From Acidimicrobiales bacterium mtb01 (GTDB taxonomy: Bacteria > Actinomycetota > Acidimicrobiia > Acidimicrobiales > Ilumatobacteraceae), in the NCBI GenBank assembly GCA_004379135.1, contig NBNI01000007.1:855501-919500 (forward strand): a DNA stretch of 64,000 nucleotides, given 5' to 3'. The notes below the pieces were generated by a model, which saw nothing but the letters and a program-made list of their open reading frames with translations, had not been told where the DNA came from and did not search any database. How positions within the stretch are numbered: the stretch's first letter is position 1; each line of letters opens with the position of its first letter. Shown in pieces: positions 60,824 to 64,000 of this stretch. Both the position numbers and the translations under genes were made by a program.

Positions 60824-61783
60824 ATGCCGGTGATCGTCTCCGCACCCGGCCGCGTCAACCTGATCGGCGATCACACCGATTACACGCAGGGCCTCGTGCT
60901 CCCCATGGTTCTCGACGTGGCGACCACGATCACGGGAGATTTCACCGACGATCGCTCGTGGCATCTCGTGTCCGACGACGAACCACTTCCCGTCGTCCTC
61001 GCACTGCCGATCGAACGACCCGATCTGGTCGAGCCCCGGTGGGGTCGTTACGTGGCCGGAGTTCTGCACGAACTCGAGCGAGCGGGCCGCACCGTTCGCG
61101 GCTTTTCGGGTCGAGTGTCCACCACGATCCCGATCGGCTCCGGGTTGTCCTCCAGTGCGGCCCTCGAGATCGCGGTCGCTCGTGTGGCCACCGCTGACGA
61201 TTCGATGTCCGACACCGAGATGGCGCTGTTGTGCCAGCGAGCCGAACACCTGGCCTCCGGAGTTCCGTGCGGGATCATGGATCAACTCTGCATCGCGTCC
61301 GGTCGAGCGGGTCACGCCACCCTCATCGACTGCCGCGATCTGACGATCGAACACGTGTCGATTCCGTCGGCGGTCGCGGTCGACGTCGAGTTCGTCGCAC
61401 CCCGGACTCTCGCCGGCAGCGAGTACGCCGATCGAGTGGCCGAGACCGCCGCCGTCGAACGAATCATCGGTCCTCTCCGCGACGCCTCGCCCGAGTCGCT
61501 GGCATCGATCGCGGACGACACGCTCCGTCGACGGGCTCGGCACGTGATCTCGGAGAATCAACGTGTTCGAGATTTCGTGGCGGCACTCGGCGCGAAGGAT
61601 TGGGTCGAGGCCGGGCGACTCATGACCGAGAGCCACCGGAGTCTCAGTCGTGACTTCGAGACGTCGAACGCGACGATGGACGCGGCCGTCGAAAGAACCC
61701 TGAGACGACCGGGCGTGCTCGGAGCCCGCATGACCGGCGGCGGATTCGGCGGCTGCGTGGTCGCGTTGAGTTCAGTCGAGTAG
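60824..61783 (+). CDS. galactokinase-like GHMP kinase
   Basis: 319 residues. APGRVNLIGDHTDYTQGLVLPM (7-28) is the galactokinase signature with Asp in place of the usual Glu of GEHTDY. PIGSGLSSSAALE is the ATP loop, CGIMDQ the catalytic Asp region and GARMTGGGFGGCVVAL the third motif. It is about 60 residues shorter than typical GalK, so it may act on galactose or another sugar. No galT or galE nearby. The stop lies in a short tandem duplication. Confidence 0.82.
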   Translation: MPVIVSAPGRVNLIGDHTDYTQGLVLPMVLDVATTITGDFTDDRSWHLVSDDEPLPVVLALPIERPDLVEPRWGRYVAGVLHELERAGRTVRGFSGRVSTTIPIGSGLSSSAALEIAVARVATADDSMSDTEMALLCQRAEHLASGVPCGIMDQLCIASGRAGHATLIDCRDLTIEHVSIPSAVAVDVEFVAPRTLAGSEYADRVAETAAVERIIGPLRDASPESLASIADDTLRRRARHVISENQRVRDFVAALGAKDWVEAGRLMTESHRSLSRDFETSNATMDAAVERTLRRPGVLGARMTGGGFGGCVVALSSVE

Positions 61784-61809
61784 ACGTGTTGAGTTCAGTC
61801 GAGTAGACG
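61765..61809. repeat. 22-bp tandem duplication at a convergent gene junction
   Basis: GTTGAGTTCAGTCGAGTAGACG occurs at 61765-61786 and again at 61788-61809, separated by one base. The first copy contains the sugar kinase stop (61781-61783). The second contains the stop of the opposite PH-domain gene (61795-61797). Most likely a slippage duplication of the opposite gene's 3' end. Confidence 0.85.
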
Positions 61810-62409
61810 ACGCTTCTGCGATTCGAACTCGGCCTCGGTGATCGTGCCGCGGTCGCGCAGCGCCTCGAGCTTCTCCAACTGCCCGGCCACATCGATCGGC
61901 TGGGCGGCCGGAGCGAAGGTTCGACGTTGGTTCTCTTCCATCTGGAGATGGATCAGATTTTGGACCTCGTCGGGCCGCAGGATGTCGGTGAACCGCTGCT
62001 GGCCGTCCTCGCCGCCCGATTCGATGAGCAGGTCGCCGGCCTTGATGACCCTCTCGAAGATGCTCTGGTTGAAGCTCACGTTGTTGACGCGCTCGAGGGG
62101 AATCTCGATGCCGCTCTTGGCGATGATCCCCTTGCGGGCGATGAGGCGATCGGACGTGATGACGAAGTGGGTCGTACGCCACGCCAACCACCGAACGGCG
62201 AGCCACAGCAACGACACGATCGCCGCCGCTCCGAGCACCCACTTCAGGCCCCTCTCCCACGACTCGTCTCCCAACGCCACCGCCGACCACAAGAAGAGGA
62301 CCGACGAGAACACGGTGGCAGCGGCCGACTTGGCGAAGAACCACCAGTGGGGATGGATGTCGAGTGCGACCTCTTCACCGTCGTTGAGCAGGCGTTGCGG
62401 GTAGGGCAT
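61795..62409 (-). CDS. bacterial PH-domain membrane protein with C-terminal SHOCT motif
   Basis: 204 residues. Two hydrophobic helices (about 27-48 and 58-76) are followed by a bPH2 domain (TTHFVITSDRLIARKGIIAKSGIEIPLERVNNVSFNQSIFERVIKAGDLLIES). The C-terminal SHOCT helix pair is QLEKLEALRDRGTITEAEFESQKRRLLD. TAATGT (62416-62421) ends 6 bases before the ATG. Membrane-associated; function unknown. Confidence 0.86.
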   Translation of the reverse strand: MPYPQRLLNDGEEVALDIHPHWWFFAKSAAATVFSSVLFLWSAVALGDESWERGLKWVLGAAAIVSLLWLAVRWLAWRTTHFVITSDRLIARKGIIAKSGIEIPLERVNNVSFNQSIFERVIKAGDLLIESGGEDGQQRFTDILRPDEVQNLIHLQMEENQRRTFAPAAQPIDVAGQLEKLEALRDRGTITEAEFESQKRRLLD

Positions 62410-62415
62410 GGGGGG

Positions 62416-62421
62416 ACATTA
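62416..62421 (-). promoter_or_regulatory. -10 hexamer TAATGT for the PH-domain gene
   Basis: TAATGT on the minus strand is separated from ATG 62409 by six C residues. No Shine-Dalgarno. Confidence 0.55.
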
Positions 62422-62451
62422 CCGCCCACGACCGATGCCGCACCGACCGCC

Positions 62452-62457
62452 TACTCT
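62452..62457 (+). promoter_or_regulatory. -10 hexamer TACTCT for the helicase gene
   Basis: TACTCT ends 6 bases before GTG 62464. The gap to the divergent PH-domain gene is 54 bases. No -35 resembling TTGACA is seen for either promoter. Confidence 0.5.
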
Positions 62458-62463
62458 CGAGGC

Positions 62464-64000
62464 GTGCCCACCACGACCGATGATCTCCTGCTCGGACTCG
62501 ACGAGCAGCAACGATCGGCCGTGTTGTCGACGGCACCCCTCCTCGCCGTCATCGCCGGCGCGGGCTCGGGAAAGACCGCCGTGCTCACTCGTCGCCTGGC
62601 CCATCGGGCTCTGAGCGAATCGATCGACCCGCAACACACCGTGGTGCTCACGTTCACACGACAAGCAGCCGACGAGTTGCGCCGACGCGTCGCCGGTTTC
62701 GGCCTGAGCGACAAGCCGATCGCCGGCACGTTCCACTCGGTCGCCCTGTTGCTGTTGCGCCAGTTCTGGGACGATCGCGGGCGACGCCACCCCACCGTCG
62801 TGTCCGATCGCGGTCGCCTGGTGGCCGAACTCCTCGGCGCCGACGCGCGGGGCCGCGTGTTCGACACCGTCGCCGATATCGACTGGATCCGTGCTCGCAA
62901 TCTGTCGATCGAGCACATCGAGAAGGCCGAACTCACGCGCTCGTTGCGCCGCCCGATCGGCGAGCTCGCCCAGGTGATCGCCGATTACGAGGCCCTCAAG
63001 CGCAAGCGCGGCGTACTCGACCTCGACGACCTCCTTCTGCAGTCGTTGCGCCTCGTGAACGAAGACGGCAAGTTCTCCGCCGCCGTGCAGTGGCGGTTGC
63101 GTCACTTCTTCGTCGACGAAGCCCAGGATCTCAACCCGCTGCAGTTGGCCGTCCTCCAGGCCTGGCGCGGCGACCGCGACGATGCGACCATCGTTGGCGA
63201 TCCGGCGCAGGCCATCTACGGCTTCAACGGATCCGACCCGGGCATTCTCCTCGAACTCGAAAAGCACTTCGCCGGCGTCGAGGTCGTTCGACTCGACACG
63301 AACTATCGCTGCACACCCGAGATCGTCTTCGCCGGTCTCCGAGTTCTCCAACGCCTCGATGCGCCGCTTCCCGCGCTGCGCTCGGCGCGTTCGTCGGGCC
63401 GTCAACCGCTCGTCATCGAATACGCCGACGAATCGGCCGAGGCCGGTGGCGTGGCCGCATTCGTCGAACGCATGCGGGTCGAGCAGTGGCGCGACACCGC
63501 CATCCTGGCGCGTACCAACGCGCAACTTCCGGCGTTCCGAGCCGCGCTCGAAGCGGCCGGCGTGCCGTCGAGCCTGAACGCAAGCGCGTCGGCCGACCCG
63601 GTGCAGCGCGCCGTTCGCGAAGCCGCCGAACGCACCAACCGGCACCAACTCGCGGCCTGGAGCCGCGATGCCCGTGAACCGAGCGATGAGTCGGACGACG
63701 ACATCATGGCGCGTCGTCAGGTGGCCGATGCGGTCGACGAATTCCTGCGCGAGGGCGGCAAGGACGGGCTCGGGTTCTCCGCCTGGGCCCGCATCAACCG
63801 GCCCTTCCGCCGCGAGGACGACGGTGTCGAGTTGCTCACGTTCCACGCCGCCAAGGGCCGCGAGTGGTCGACCGTCATCGTGGTGGGAGCCGAGGACGGA
63901 CTCGTTCCCCACTCGTCGGCGCGCACCGGGGCCGAAGTCGCCGAGGAGATGCGCCTGTCGTACGTCGCGATCACGCGGGCATCCGATCGCCTCGTCGTCA
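62464..64000 (+). CDS. UvrD/Rep-family superfamily 1A DNA helicase, C-terminus beyond the window
   Basis: 512 codons from GTG 62464 to the window end, still open. Motifs: Q-motif LDEQQRSAV, Walker A AGAGSGKT (31-38), TFTRQAADELRRR, FVDEAQDLNPLQLAVL, GDPAQAIYGFNG, NYRCTPEIV, LTFHAAKGREWSTVIVVG and LSYVAITRASDRL. A 3'-5' translocating helicase for repair or replication. In Actinobacteria a UvrD2-type with a C-terminal HRDC domain is common; that part is not visible. Confidence 0.93.
   Translation, partial: MPTTTDDLLLGLDEQQRSAVLSTAPLLAVIAGAGSGKTAVLTRRLAHRALSESIDPQHTVVLTFTRQAADELRRRVAGFGLSDKPIAGTFHSVALLLLRQFWDDRGRRHPTVVSDRGRLVAELLGADARGRVFDTVADIDWIRARNLSIEHIEKAELTRSLRRPIGELAQVIADYEALKRKRGVLDLDDLLLQSLRLVNEDGKFSAAVQWRLRHFFVDEAQDLNPLQLAVLQAWRGDRDDATIVGDPAQAIYGFNGSDPGILLELEKHFAGVEVVRLDTNYRCTPEIVFAGLRVLQRLDAPLPALRSARSSGRQPLVIEYADESAEAGGVAAFVERMRVEQWRDTAILARTNAQLPAFRAALEAAGVPSSLNASASADPVQRAVREAAERTNRHQLAAWSRDAREPSDESDDDIMARRQVADAVDEFLREGGKDGLGFSAWARINRPFRREDDGVELLTFHAAKGREWSTVIVVGAEDGLVPHSSARTGAEVAEEMRLSYVAITRASDRLVV

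Noticed and set aside
1-64000. Mobile elements, prophage, CRISPR, toxin-antitoxin or restriction genes
   Set aside because: I looked for transposase, integrase, phage structural, Cas, toxin and methylase motifs and for regular spaced repeats and saw none; composition is even throughout.

Overview
The window is 64 kb of dense, GC-rich bacterial chromosome with no rRNA, prophage, insertion sequence or CRISPR array. Gene content points to Actinomycetota, most likely class Acidimicrobiia: a DUF2469 gene, a SepIVA-like coiled-coil gene next to coaD and DUF177, a class II DAHP synthase, GTP-dependent PEP carboxykinase, luciferase-like (F420/FMN) oxidoreductases, and Thr/Ser-rich linkers in exported proteins. 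GTG starts are about as common as ATG. The class assignment is inference; the phylum is well supported.

Layout. 1-6.7 kb: an LCP-like gene fragment and nadD, a divergent sigma factor, class II DAHP synthase, a serine hydrolase, an MFS carrier and a thiolase. 6.8-10.3 kb: a small membrane protein, a C4 zinc-ribbon coiled coil and a class A penicillin-binding protein. 10.4-15.1 kb: a luciferase-like oxidoreductase, an operon of a Gfo/Idh/MocA oxidoreductase with a Tat lipoprotein of the dimethylformamidase large-subunit type, tRNA-Val and a canonical sigma factor. 15.2-23.3 kb: an inositol-phosphatase-type enzyme, two unknown genes, a coupled operon (aldo/keto reductase, SsuD-like monooxygenase, tryptophan 2,3-dioxygenase), four tRNAs, recA with two LexA-type boxes, DUF983 and a class III aminotransferase. 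23.3-29.2 kb: two flavodoxin-fold reductases, psuG, an RNA (uracil-5)-methyltransferase, rpe, an enoyl-CoA hydratase and two overlapping tiny genes.

29.2-53.4 kb is a conserved information-processing and envelope backbone, read mostly on the minus strand: yraN, DUF2469, rplS, trmD, rimM, khpA, rpsP, ffh, a lipoprotein, ftsY, smc, mutM, rnc, acpP, plsX, rpmF, DUF177, SepIVA-like, coaD, rsmD, then recG and a DAK-type kinase, with rpmB divergent. A plus-strand pair (a zinc-ribbon mini-protein and a 1096-residue membrane protein that looks like two GT-C glycosyltransferases in one chain) interrupts it between rsmD and recG. 53.4-64 kb holds pckG, small envelope proteins, a histidine phosphatase / PIG-L deacetylase / CoA-transferase operon, an alpha/beta hydrolase, another luciferase-like oxidoreductase, a GHMP sugar kinase, a PH-domain membrane protein and a UvrD-type helicase cut by the window end.

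Three window-wide signals matter most. First, about nineteen gene starts have a TAnnnT (or GATAAT) hexamer ending 6-8 bases before the start codon, the layout expected for leaderless mRNAs. This chooses many starts and in places packs two divergent promoters into a gap of 20-30 bases. Second, adjacent genes are often joined by 4-base GTGA overlaps (nine cases, one ATGA) or 8-base NTGNCTGA overlaps (three cases), implying translational coupling. Third, several gene groups look undescribed: the tryptophan dioxygenase operon, the double GT-C protein, the sigma factor with an altered -35 recognition helix, and the Gfo/Idh-lipoprotein pair.
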